NCBI GenBank assembly: GCA_038531945.1
Contig: JBCBBH010000001.1
Span: 967,059-1,031,058, forward strand
Direction: 5' to 3'
DNA length: 64,000 bases
From: CALBPI01 sp038531945
GTDB taxonomy: Bacteria > Pseudomonadota > Gammaproteobacteria > Steroidobacterales > Woeseiaceae
The translations under genes were made by a program, and so were the position numbers. Of this stretch, positions 17,551 through 26,185 are shown piece after piece; position 1 is the first letter of the stretch, and each line of letters begins with the position of its first letter. The notes under the pieces were generated by a model. It was not told the DNA's origin and ran no database searches. It saw only the letters and a list, made by a program, of their open reading frames with translations.

Positions 17551-18500
17551 AGCTCTGGGGTTTAGCGTCGTTGGTTTTGTGTCTGTCGGGGTGTGTAACA
17601 CCAGTGACCTCACCGCCGCGACTGACCGTATCCGGTGTGTCGTCGGGTGGCTACATGGCATTGCAAATGCAGGTAGCGTTCAGTGATCAGATCAATGGTG
17701 CGGGCGCCATCGCCGCAGGGCCCTATGATTGCGCTGAGGGCAATATCGTCAATGCTCTGGGTGCCTGTATTAATGGCCCACCACCGAGTGTGTCGCACAC
17801 CGTCGACCTGATGCGGCAACGTGAGTCGGCAGGCAACATTGCACCATTGGCGAGATTGGCAGACCGGCGCATCTGGCTCTTGCACGGCAGTCACGATGCA
17901 GTGGTGGATCGCAGCGTTGTCGAACGCGCTGCCGATGTGCTGATTGCATTGGATGCCGAGGTACAACTCGTCACTGACGTGCCGGCAGCTCACGGTATGC
18001 CCACCGTGAATTTCGGGGCAGCGTGCGATCAAATGCAGACACCGTTCCTGAACCAATGCAACTTCGACAGTGCCGGACGTTTATTGCAGTTTTTGGTTGG
18101 CGACGCGACCGAGCTCACCGAGTCTGCTCGGGCAACCCCCCGTGGACATCTTTTTGACTTGCCGCAGCCACAGGCCGAAGGTCTGGCAGACGTCGCGAAG
18201 GTCTATGCTCCGCCGCAGTGCGATCGTCGCGATCAATGTGAGATTCATGTCGCGTTTCATGGCTGCCAGCAGAGTACCGAATTCGTGCAGCAGGCGTTTG
18301 TCGATAGTGCCGGCTACAACGTGTGGGCTGATCGACTCGGGTTGATTATCCTGTATCCGCAGGTCGCCGCCACGCCAACGAATCCGCTCGGTTGCTGGGA
18401 CTGGTGGGGTTATTCAGATCCCGATTATGCGACACGTCAAGCACCACAGATGCGGGCCGTTCTGGCGATGGTCGATGCATTACGATCGGGCGTGCAATGA
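17547..18500 (+). CDS. Lipoprotein PHB-depolymerase-family esterase
   Basis: The 317-residue protein has a lipobox (VLCLSGC), so it is probably anchored in a membrane facing the periplasm or exterior. The nucleophile motif GVSSGGYMALQMQVAFSD lies unusually close to the N-terminus. Other elements are WLLHGSHDAVV, HGMPTVNFG, VAFHGCQQS and NPLGCWDWWGY. These match the short-chain extracellular polyhydroxybutyrate depolymerase family with circularly permuted topology. Members hydrolyse PHB or hydroxybutyrate oligomers. Its neighbours (TonB receptor, hydrolase, symporter, CoA synthetase) fit a polyester-scavenging pathway. No substrate-binding domain for crystalline polymer is present, so soluble oligomers or amorphous polymer are likelier substrates. 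Confidence 0.82.
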   Translation: MKLWGLASLVLCLSGCVTPVTSPPRLTVSGVSSGGYMALQMQVAFSDQINGAGAIAAGPYDCAEGNIVNALGACINGPPPSVSHTVDLMRQRESAGNIAPLARLADRRIWLLHGSHDAVVDRSVVERAADVLIALDAEVQLVTDVPAAHGMPTVNFGAACDQMQTPFLNQCNFDSAGRLLQFLVGDATELTESARATPRGHLFDLPQPQAEGLADVAKVYAPPQCDRRDQCEIHVAFHGCQQSTEFVQQAFVDSAGYNVWADRLGLIILYPQVAATPTNPLGCWDWWGYSDPDYATRQAPQMRAVLAMVDALRSGVQ

Positions 18501-19993
18501 GTTTCGCCTGGACGCTGTTTGCTGTTTACCTCACGGCAACTGCATGGCTCGGTTGGATGGGACATCGGCGCACCCAGGGGTTCAGCAGTTTTGCGCTCGG
18601 CAGTGGCAAGATGCATCCGCTGGTTGTCGGGATCACGCTGGCGGCCAGTACGGCGTCAGCCGCGACCTTTATCGTCAATCCGGGCTTTATTTACGTCGAT
18701 GGGCTGTCTGCGTGGTTTCATCTGGTGCCGGGGCTTGTGACTGGCCTATCCGGCATGTTGTTTTTACTGTCGCCCGCGTTTCGACGCATCGGTGCTGAAA
18801 CCGGCGCGCTGACTCTGCCAGACTGGATCGCACGCCGTTATAAGTCACGTGCCTTCGCGCTGTACTTCGCGGTTCTCAGTCTGTTGTCTTTCGCATTTGT
18901 CGTGTTGTTGGTCGGCGGGATCTCTATCGTCATGCAGCAACTGCTTGGCATCACAAACACCACGGCACTCATCATTACGCTAACATTCGTTACCGGCTAC
19001 GTGTTGATTGGCGGCACGCATGCGCATGTGCTGACGAATCTCCTGCAGGGCGCGTTGATGATTGTGGTCAGTGTGCTTGTACTGGGTTCCTGCATCTGGG
19101 TATTGAGTGGCAGCGAGTCGTCGCTGATCGCGGCGTTGAACGCCAAAGACCCGAACCTTACGCGTTGGGTCAACCCCGAGGGACAGCTGTTTCGGGAACC
19201 GTTTTCCATTTTTTTCGCAGGGTTCATTATCGGGGCGATACTGGCGTGCCAGCCGCACATCCTGACCAAAGCGCTATACGTTGAATCGGACCGAGCAGTC
19301 CGACATCTTGTTTGGATTTTCACCGGTGTGATGCTGTTGTTTGCACTTCTCGTATCGGTTGGCTTCGTTGCGCACCTGACAGTGGACCCCGCTGCACTGG
19401 TAGACGCCAATAGTGGCCTTTTCCGACAGGATCTCGTCATGGTCACTTATCTCGAGGTGGTGTTTCCGCCGTGGTTATTCACGGTGATATCGGTGGTCCT
19501 GCTAGCAGCAGCCATGTCCACACTCGACGGACTGTTGATCGCGCTAACGACCATCACTGCCAACGATCTGGTACTCAACCTGACGGATTCTACGAAGTCG
19601 CAGCCCGAACGGGAGCGCCGTGCGATGCAAATCGGCTATGTAGTTTTGTTGTCGATGGCGGTTGCAGCGTTCCTGATTAACCTCTCGCCACCACGCCTTT
19701 TGGGTATTTTCGGTCAGACAGGTGTATACGGACTGGCAGCTGCCCTCGCACCGCCGCTACTACTCGCGGTGTTTTGTGAAAGACCGCCGACTGTGCTCGC
19801 CATGTTCTTGTCGGTGATTGCTGTTGTCGCGCACTTCGCACTGTACTTCAGCAATGGCGCGATACTGCCGGGTTTAGATCTCACCTGGGCAAACCCGGGC
19901 GTCTGTGCATCAATCGCCGCCATTCCGACACTGTCGGTTGCGGTAGCCTATCTCCTGATGAATCGCAGTGGCTCACGCACCGTGGTCGCGTAG
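18497..19993 (+). CDS. SSS-family sodium:solute symporter
   Basis: The 498-residue protein has about 13 hydrophobic segments of the sodium:solute symporter family, which includes acetate (ActP), proline and monocarboxylate carriers. Typical features are GSGKMHPLVVGITLAAS near the N-terminus and the segment around AAAMSTLDGLLIA. It starts with ATGA overlapping the depolymerase stop, so it is translationally coupled as the last gene of the operon. The likely role is inner-membrane uptake of the monomer released in the periplasm. Its end overlaps the convergent GGDEF/EAL gene by 21 bases. Confidence 0.9.
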   Translation: MSFAWTLFAVYLTATAWLGWMGHRRTQGFSSFALGSGKMHPLVVGITLAASTASAATFIVNPGFIYVDGLSAWFHLVPGLVTGLSGMLFLLSPAFRRIGAETGALTLPDWIARRYKSRAFALYFAVLSLLSFAFVVLLVGGISIVMQQLLGITNTTALIITLTFVTGYVLIGGTHAHVLTNLLQGALMIVVSVLVLGSCIWVLSGSESSLIAALNAKDPNLTRWVNPEGQLFREPFSIFFAGFIIGAILACQPHILTKALYVESDRAVRHLVWIFTGVMLLFALLVSVGFVAHLTVDPAALVDANSGLFRQDLVMVTYLEVVFPPWLFTVISVVLLAAAMSTLDGLLIALTTITANDLVLNLTDSTKSQPERERRAMQIGYVVLLSMAVAAFLINLSPPRLLGIFGQTGVYGLAAALAPPLLLAVFCERPPTVLAMFLSVIAVVAHFALYFSNGAILPGLDLTWANPGVCASIAAIPTLSVAVAYLLMNRSGSRTVVA

Positions 19994-21820
19994 GGCGCGA
20001 AGGTAGTCGCTGGTTGTTGTCGCATCCATTGGTCGTGCGAAATAAAACCCCTGGACTTCATCGCATCGCAATGCGCGCAGCGTGATGTGCTGCAGTTTGT
20101 TCTCAACGCCTTCCGCGACCGCAGTCATGTTCAATTCATGGGTCAGACTGATGATGCCCGAACACATGGCTGCGGCGTCCGGTTGTTCCACAATATCGTC
20201 GATGAAGGACTTGTCGATTTTGAGGTTTGAAATCGGCAACTCCCGCAAGTAGCACAGCGAGGAGTAGCCTGTGCCGAAATCATCGAGCGAGAACGTCACG
20301 CCGAGCGATTTGAAACGCCTGATTGCCTTGACGACACCGTCGAAATCGTCGAACAGTGAACTTTCCACGATTTCGAGATCCAGTCGACTGGCAGGGAGTT
20401 GATGTTCGGTCAACGTGGACTGAAACCAATCGAAGAACTGTGGATCAAGCAGCGTTTCGCTCGAGATGTTGATCGACAGGCGTCCAAAGTTGTATCGATC
20501 CTGCAGCCATCGCCGTGCCGCAGTACAAGCGTTGGTGACGACCCAGCGCTCAAGCTGCGGGATACAGTGTGCTTCGCGCGCGGTATTGATCACGTCCGGT
20601 GGAGCAACCGGACCGAGCTCAGGATGGTTCCAGCGCAACAGACATTCCAGGCCGGCAGCCTGCTCGGTAAACACATCGAGCTTCGGCTGAAACGCGAGGG
20701 ACAAGCCATTGTGATCCAGCGCCGCGGGAAGGTCAGCCGCGATGCGGAAGCGTCGACGCGCCTCGCGTTCGATGTCGTCGTTGACCACAATTGACCGAGG
20801 GCCTTGTTGAGCGGGAAGCCGCTGCGCTGCGATACGACAAACGTCAATCACGTCGCGCAGTCGCCGCTTGCCGCTGCGTTCCGTGATAGCGATGGTCAGG
20901 CGCGGGTAGAGTCGTCCGGCCTGCGTATCGACTCCCTTCGTCAGTTGCTGCACGAGCATCTGTCGCAGGCCTTCCAAGGTGCCACGGTCCGGTCTGTGTG
21001 TGCATACCGTCATTGCTGACAGGCGCTTGCCGTCGAGTCGCCCCGCGATTGCAGCGCCGTAATGCTCCAAAGTACTATGCAGTCCTTGTGTAATGCCGAC
21101 CAGTGCCTCGTCGGTGGCTACGCCGCCGTGGGTGTCCGCAAGAAAGCTCAGATTGTCCACTGTGATGGTGACGACCAACGACGCGAACTCGTCGCCAACG
21201 CACGCTCGGGCCATTCGATCGGCTGCGCGGAAAAACGCATCTCCCCAATAGGCGCCGGTGATCGGATCGCGGCGTGCGTCCTGATCAAAAGGTGTATCCG
21301 CTCGCAGCAATTCGGATTTCACGATTTGACCCAGACTGATGAGGCGTTCCTGGTCAGTTTCCGAAAACGAGCGAGGTTTGTTGTCGATCAAGCACAGCGT
21401 GCCAAGCGGCAGCCCGGTGGGGTCGCGTAGAACCGCCCCGGCGTAAAACCGAATATGCGGTGGGCCACAGACCAACGGGTTGGAACGGAACACAGCATGA
21501 GCGGCCGCATCTTCCACGACCAGAATTTCGGTCTCGTGGATTGCATAGGCGCAAAAAGCGACATCTCTGCCAGTTTCGCAGGCTTCAATGCCATGTTTCG
21601 AAAGAAACCACTGTCGCTGTGCATCCACAAGCGACACAACGGCGGTTTCCACATTGAAGATATCCGCTGCGAGCGCTGTCACTCTGTCGAATCGTTCATC
21701 CGGTGCCGAGTCCAGCAAGTCGAGCGCATGCAACGCGACTAGCCTCTGCGACTCTTCAGGATGATCCGGTGCGGGGACATAGACCCGCATGGTGGCTGTG
21801 CTTTGTGACGGTGGTGGCAT
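19973..21820 (-). CDS. GAF-GGDEF(degenerate)-EAL protein, probable c-di-GMP phosphodiesterase
   Basis: The 615 residues contain a GAF domain (about 25-165), a GGDEF-like domain (about 180-330) and an EAL domain (about 350-610). The GGDEF signature is replaced by RLDGKR, so cyclase activity is unlikely. The EAL motif reads ECL, keeping the metal-binding Glu. INIS, EIVESS, DDFGTGYSSL, KIDKSFI and EGVEN preserve the other catalytic residues, so phosphodiesterase activity is plausible. No membrane segment is seen; the GAF domain could sense a small ligand. A shorter start at 21790 is possible. Confidence 0.9.
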   Translation of the reverse strand: MPPPSQSTATMRVYVPAPDHPEESQRLVALHALDLLDSAPDERFDRVTALAADIFNVETAVVSLVDAQRQWFLSKHGIEACETGRDVAFCAYAIHETEILVVEDAAAHAVFRSNPLVCGPPHIRFYAGAVLRDPTGLPLGTLCLIDNKPRSFSETDQERLISLGQIVKSELLRADTPFDQDARRDPITGAYWGDAFFRAADRMARACVGDEFASLVVTITVDNLSFLADTHGGVATDEALVGITQGLHSTLEHYGAAIAGRLDGKRLSAMTVCTHRPDRGTLEGLRQMLVQQLTKGVDTQAGRLYPRLTIAITERSGKRRLRDVIDVCRIAAQRLPAQQGPRSIVVNDDIEREARRRFRIAADLPAALDHNGLSLAFQPKLDVFTEQAAGLECLLRWNHPELGPVAPPDVINTAREAHCIPQLERWVVTNACTAARRWLQDRYNFGRLSINISSETLLDPQFFDWFQSTLTEHQLPASRLDLEIVESSLFDDFDGVVKAIRRFKSLGVTFSLDDFGTGYSSLCYLRELPISNLKIDKSFIDDIVEQPDAAAMCSGIISLTHELNMTAVAEGVENKLQHITLRALRCDEVQGFYFARPMDATTTSDYLRALRDHGA

Positions 21821-21943
21821 TGCTTTTGGTTTAATACCCCATACGAGGTTTTAGCGGCCGATCAGATGCAGGCTTGAGCTCGATGGTTCTGCCGATGTTG
21901 TAGACTTCGGTATGCAGATTTACTTTCTTGTTGCCCGCATTTG

Positions 21944-22402
21944 ATGTCTGATCAACCGGATTTTGACAGCTACAGCATGGCTCAGCTTATGGAGGCTCAG
22001 ACCGGCGTGAACCGGCAGAAGTATCCCGAGCGAGCAGCACGCATCGACGCTCTGATCGATGAACGACGGCGGCGTGGACTTGTGGATGTGCGCGGCCGAT
22101 ACCCGGAACGAATCCGGACGCTCCCTCTGTTTGATGGTCAGTTCGATGCTTACCGACTCTCTGCCGAAGGCGCAGACGTCCTTTTCGCGACTTATCCCGC
22201 TGGCACGGTTATCGAGAGTCACACTCATGACACCGACAACTACGGGGTCATTACTCGAGGTGAACTCATCCTAACGTTGCCGAATCAGGAGGCAAGGTTT
22301 GCGACAGGTAGTTGGTACCACGTGCCCGCTCACACTCCGCATTCGGCGCGTTTCTTGGTTGATACTGAAGAGATCGAGTTTTGGTTTGATCCAGTCGGAT
22401 AA
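21944..22402 (+). CDS. Cupin-fold protein
   Basis: The 152-residue protein has a helical N-terminus and a C-terminal cupin barrel. The first cupin motif shows the metal histidines in ESHTHDTDNYGVITRGEL but has Asn where the usual Glu would be; the second motif includes VPAHTPHSARF. A metal site is probable. ATG 21944 follows a TTG in the same frame. Function is unknown; it converges on a response-regulator gene and has no obvious partner. Confidence 0.75.
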   Translation: MSDQPDFDSYSMAQLMEAQTGVNRQKYPERAARIDALIDERRRRGLVDVRGRYPERIRTLPLFDGQFDAYRLSAEGADVLFATYPAGTVIESHTHDTDNYGVITRGELILTLPNQEARFATGSWYHVPAHTPHSARFLVDTEEIEFWFDPVG

Positions 22403-22419
22403 TCGGCCGAGTCAGTGAG

Positions 22420-22848
22420 TCAATTGACCGGTGCTTCGATCACGCGCCAGTAATCTTCGATCAATTCGACGGCTTCGATGAAACTGTCGCCAACCTCGGA
22501 TTTCAGCATGTAGCCCGAGACGTTCAGGTCGTAAGCGCGATACAAATCGGTTTGCTTGTCGGAGACCGTGAAGATGAAGACAACATGGGATTCGTGCTCC
22601 GGTTCACTGCGCATCCAGGTCAGAAACTCGATGCCATCCATACGCGGTAGGCCGATATCGAGCAAGACCAGCGCAGGGCTGCGTACTGTACCGTTCTGGA
22701 GCAAGGCCTGCGCTTCTTGCCCGTCACGTGCGACAAACAGTGGGTTACCAATTTTTCTACGCTCGAAAATTCGCCGGACGTTTTCAATGTCCACTTCGTC
22801 ATCTTCGACCAGCAGAATATTGACCGGAAATCTGTTCGATGCATCCAT
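22420..22848 (-). CDS. Single-domain response regulator (Rcp1-like)
   Basis: This receiver domain of about 142 residues lacks an output domain. The acidic pocket is VEDDEVD, the phosphoacceptor Asp lies in LVLLDIGLPRMDG, and the conserved Thr and Lys are in FTVSD and YMLKSEV. ATG 22848 follows AAGGGA; the frame is open much further upstream but that part is not receiver-like. It diverges from a histidine kinase gene of the SHDLRAPLR type, whose relatives pair with such stand-alone receivers (cyanobacterial Rcp1, bacteriophytochrome systems). A cognate pair is therefore likely. Confidence 0.9.
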   Translation of the reverse strand: MDASNRFPVNILLVEDDEVDIENVRRIFERRKIGNPLFVARDGQEAQALLQNGTVRSPALVLLDIGLPRMDGIEFLTWMRSEPEHESHVVFIFTVSDKQTDLYRAYDLNVSGYMLKSEVGDSFIEAVELIEDYWRVIEAPVN

Positions 22849-23086
22849 GGACCGTCCCTTGCCGCGCAGCAGTCTTTGCTGAACCTGGCTCGACTTTGCG
22901 AATCCCGCTGATTCGATCATTGTCGGGTCGTTTTTGTCTTCTGCGCCCTGATGACCAGTATAGTCAACTCCAGCCTGATGTAGTGGACGAATTTTTCGAA
23001 TATGTCGAATTGGAATCGACAGCGTTTGTGAGTTTTCGCCCAATCGCATAGGTTAGTTAGAGCAAACCTGCTCGGAGGACGAGCGA

Positions 23087-23941
23087 ATGTCGATCGAAGC
23101 TTCCGTTGGCGTTGCGATACTGACCCTGTTGATCGGCGTGAGTTCAGGAGTCTTTTGGGCACGCAACCGCGCGAGCGCGGCGAGTGACGCCGAGGCGGCG
23201 ATACAACAACGTAAACTTGACGCGGCCGTGCGAGAAGCCAAAGCGTCGTCCGAGGAACTGGATCAGTTTGCGTACATTGCATCGCACGATCTGCGAGCAC
23301 CGTTGCGCGCGGTGGCCAACCTCGCAGGTTTTCTGCAAGAGGACCTTGCGGGTAAAGTTCCAGAAGAGTCTGCCAAGCATCTGGATATGATTCTGCAGCG
23401 GGTCGCGCGATTGGATGCCGCCATACTGGGCTTGCTGGCGTACTCACGTGTCAGTCGTGACGACGAGGCCGCGGTGCTAAGTGACATCGATGCACTCATC
23501 CGGCGCAGTGTTAGTGAACACACTACAGCGCGCACGACGCTGGTCTTCACCGACAGTGGTTTAACGTTTCCGGTGGCACCAAAGCGGTTCGTTCAGACAC
23601 TGGGTTTAGTGTTCTCGAACGCGGAAGCGCATCACGACAAAGGCTCGGTGGAGCTGCAGGTAAGTGCCGAGTTGAAGCACGATCGGTTATACGTATCAAT
23701 TGCTGATGACGGCCCTGGTATTGAACCGCAATACCACGATCGTATTTTCGAGCTGTTTTCCACGTTGCGGGCTCGCGACGATGTCGAAGCCAGCGGACTG
23801 GGTCTCGCAATTCTTGCCAAGACTCTGCGACATCTTGGCGGCAAGGTGTCGCTGCGTTCCGATCCCTCAACGGAGCGAGGTGCGTCACTTCTCATTGAAT
23901 GGCCCGCTGAAGCGTTGCGCGAGAGCCAAGCGAATCCCTAA
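23087..23941 (+). CDS. Sensor histidine kinase with one N-terminal membrane segment
   Basis: The 284-residue protein has an N-terminal hydrophobic segment (about 8-25), a short coiled region, a HisKA domain with His in FAYIASHDLRAPLRAV, and an ATPase domain with DDGPGI and SGLGLAI. The N box is divergent (FSNAEAHHD). There is no extracytoplasmic or PAS sensor domain, so signal input may come from a partner. It diverges from the single-domain response regulator and is its presumed partner. Whether the weakened N box still binds ATP is unknown. Confidence 0.88.
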   Translation: MSIEASVGVAILTLLIGVSSGVFWARNRASAASDAEAAIQQRKLDAAVREAKASSEELDQFAYIASHDLRAPLRAVANLAGFLQEDLAGKVPEESAKHLDMILQRVARLDAAILGLLAYSRVSRDDEAAVLSDIDALIRRSVSEHTTARTTLVFTDSGLTFPVAPKRFVQTLGLVFSNAEAHHDKGSVELQVSAELKHDRLYVSIADDGPGIEPQYHDRIFELFSTLRARDDVEASGLGLAILAKTLRHLGGKVSLRSDPSTERGASLLIEWPAEALRESQANP

Positions 23942-23972
23942 CGGACTGCATTGAGTCAGATACAATGGCGCG

Positions 23973-25478
23973 ATGAATACTGATGGCATCGCCGGCACGG
24001 ACCGAATTCTTGACGTGGTCATCGTCGGTGCAGGGCTATCAGGCATCTGCGCAGCGTGGCACTTACAAGCACACCGACCACGCGATGAGTTTGTCGTATT
24101 GGAGTCACGCGATGCGATCGGTGGCACCTGGGATCTGTTTCGCTATCCCGGTGTGCGCTCCGACTCGGATATGCCGACGCTCGGCTACGCGTTTCGCCCA
24201 TGGCTCGATCGTGACTCGATCGCGCACGGTGATCGGATCCGCAAGTACATCGAGCAGACCGCCAGTGAGGCCGCCATTACCGAGAAAATTCGCTTCGGTC
24301 ACAAACTGGTCAGGGCTGACTGGTCAAACGATTCGTGCACCTGGAGTTTGACCATTGAAACAGCTGCCGGTCGCAGTCGGCTGACTACCCGTTTTCTGTT
24401 TCTCTGCACCGGCTATTACGACTATGACGCTGGCTTTACGCCGGAACTGCCGGATATTGAAAATTTCGAAGGCCCGGTGATCCACCCGCAGCACTGGCCG
24501 CAGGACCTCGACTGGAACGATGCCAAAGTCGCCGTGGTGGGCAGCGGCGCGACGGCGATTACGCTCATCCCTGCGCTCGCAGAACGCGCAGCGAATGTCA
24601 CCATGATTCAGCGTACGCCGACCTACGTTGCGGAGATGCCTGCGCGGGATGCGTTAGCGCGCTGGTGTCATCGTCGCTTTGGTCCGCGACCTGCGCATTG
24701 GCTGACACGCTGGAAAAACATCCTGTACACGATGTTTGTGTTCCAGATGTCGCGACGGTTTCCAAAATTTATGCGACGCCGTTTGATCGGCGAGGTGCAT
24801 AAGGCAGTCGGCAGCCACATCGATGTAGACCGACACTTTGCGCCACCGTACAACCCATGGGACCAAAGGCTGTGTCTTGCGCCTGATGGAGATTTCTTCG
24901 CCGCGATTCGCGCCGGCAAGGCGGATGTTGCGACCGGTAGCATCCGAACGTTCGGCGCACGGCACGTTGAGCTCGACGATGGCACGACGGTTGACGCCGA
25001 TATTCTTGTCACGGCGACGGGATTGGCGTTGAAAGTGGCGGGCGGTGCCGAGTTGTTTGTCGACGGTCGTCGTGTGCGTGCCGCACGACGCACGACCTAC
25101 AAGGGTGCGATGCTCAGTGGTGTTCCCAATCTTGCGCTCACTATGGGGTACACCAACGCCTCGTGGACCTTGAAGTGCGAACTGATCGCCGAATGGGTTA
25201 TACGGCTACGCGACTATATGGACCGAAATGAGTTCGCGGTGGTTCGCCCACGCACGCCGGAATCGACTTCTCGTGCGCGGCCGTTTATTGATCTGAATGC
25301 GGGTTACATCCGTCGAGGTGATCATCTACTGCCACGTCAGACTGACGACAAACCGTGGCAGGTCAACCAGAACTATTTTCTCGATCTGATGGCGTTTCGC
25401 TGGTCGCGGATCAACGATCCGGCATTGGAGTTCCTGGCAGTACCCGATGAATCGACGGCCATGGCTACCAGCGACTGA
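23973..25478 (+). CDS. Baeyer-Villiger/flavin monooxygenase, EthA-like
   Basis: The 501-residue FAD/NADPH-dependent monooxygenase has the FAD Rossmann motif GAGLSG (residues 19-24), the Baeyer-Villiger fingerprint FEGPVIHPQHWP (165-176) and the NADPH motif VVGSGATA (188-195). Length and order match EthA-type enzymes, which oxidise ketones and thioamides. No lactone hydrolase or alcohol dehydrogenase lies beside it, so the substrate is open. It follows the histidine kinase gene by 31 bases on the same strand, but a functional link is not evident. A bidirectional terminator follows. Confidence 0.92.
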   Translation: MNTDGIAGTDRILDVVIVGAGLSGICAAWHLQAHRPRDEFVVLESRDAIGGTWDLFRYPGVRSDSDMPTLGYAFRPWLDRDSIAHGDRIRKYIEQTASEAAITEKIRFGHKLVRADWSNDSCTWSLTIETAAGRSRLTTRFLFLCTGYYDYDAGFTPELPDIENFEGPVIHPQHWPQDLDWNDAKVAVVGSGATAITLIPALAERAANVTMIQRTPTYVAEMPARDALARWCHRRFGPRPAHWLTRWKNILYTMFVFQMSRRFPKFMRRRLIGEVHKAVGSHIDVDRHFAPPYNPWDQRLCLAPDGDFFAAIRAGKADVATGSIRTFGARHVELDDGTTVDADILVTATGLALKVAGGAELFVDGRRVRAARRTTYKGAMLSGVPNLALTMGYTNASWTLKCELIAEWVIRLRDYMDRNEFAVVRPRTPESTSRARPFIDLNAGYIRRGDHLLPRQTDDKPWQVNQNYFLDLMAFRWSRINDPALEFLAVPDESTAMATSD

Positions 25479-25508
25479 CAACAACGGCCGATTATAGAGA
25501 CAAAAAAA

Positions 25509-25531
25509 ACGGGAGCCGAAGCTCCCGTTTT
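25509..25531. terminator. Bidirectional intrinsic terminator
   Basis: The stem ACGGGAGC/GCTCCCGT with a CGAA loop is flanked by a run of A on the left and T on the right. It can serve both the monooxygenase gene and the convergent PEP-CTERM gene. Confidence 0.88.
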
Positions 25532-25552
25532 CGTATCACTTAAGCTGTGATC

Positions 25553-26089
25553 TTATCTGCGGCGGCGCAAGCCGAGTCCTGCCAGCGCCAGGCCGAGCAG
25601 TGCCAGACCAGCCGGCTCTGGCACGCGTTGAATGGTCGCTTCCAGGCTGGACGACAGCCAGGCGAAGTCGTTGTAGCCCTGGTACCAGGCGGTGTCGACT
25701 GCGGTGACTGTTACAGCAAGAACGCCGTCTGAGTTCAAGTCTGCCAGTCCACCTTCACCCAAGCCGATGAGCTGAGCGCTCAGCGAGAAGAAGCCGTATC
25801 CGGCAACGTTGAACGAAGCGGTCGAACCACCTGCTGCAACCTCTGCCATGTCCAAAGCCCAGTCGCCCCAGAACCAACCGTCAGAAAAGGTCAGGCTCAA
25901 CTCGGCGCTTACCACTTCGTACAGGTCGGGAACGCCGAACCCGGTGAGATCGTGGTACACGGTGTGGGAATTCTCCTCACCGATGTAGCTGTAGACGTCG
26001 ACGTGGTCCGTAACAGTGATCGACGATGCGTTCGCCATGCCGCTGAGGGCAAGTGCTGTGAAAGCTGCGATGATTTTCGTGATTTTCAT
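25553..26089 (-). CDS. PEP-CTERM sorting-domain protein
   Basis: The 178-residue exported protein has an N-terminal signal peptide (KIIAAFTALALSGMANA) and a C-terminal PEP-CTERM signal: VPEP, then a hydrophobic helix and terminal RRRR. Exosortase processes such proteins in species that make extracellular polysaccharide. The middle region is beta-rich with no known domain. A sigma-54 promoter lies 45-60 bases upstream, matching the PEP-CTERM gene at 27716. No exosortase gene is in the window. Confidence 0.88.
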   Translation of the reverse strand: MKITKIIAAFTALALSGMANASSITVTDHVDVYSYIGEENSHTVYHDLTGFGVPDLYEVVSAELSLTFSDGWFWGDWALDMAEVAAGGSTASFNVAGYGFFSLSAQLIGLGEGGLADLNSDGVLAVTVTAVDTAWYQGYNDFAWLSSSLEATIQRVPEPAGLALLGLALAGLGLRRRR

Positions 26090-26133
26090 ATTGGTTTACT
26101 CGAATCGCATTACTAAATAACTGGACAAAATAA

Positions 26134-26149
26134 AGCAAACGTCGTGCCA
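26134..26149 (-). promoter_or_regulatory. Sigma-54 (RpoN) promoter of PEP-CTERM gene
   Basis: On the minus strand TGGCACGACGTTTGCT matches the -24/-12 consensus TGGCAC-N5-TTGC exactly, with GG-N10-GC spacing. The GC element is about 45 bases before the ATG. Confidence 0.8.
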
Positions 26150-26185
26150 AAATTTTTAATCCATTAAAATCAGTCGTTTATCTAT

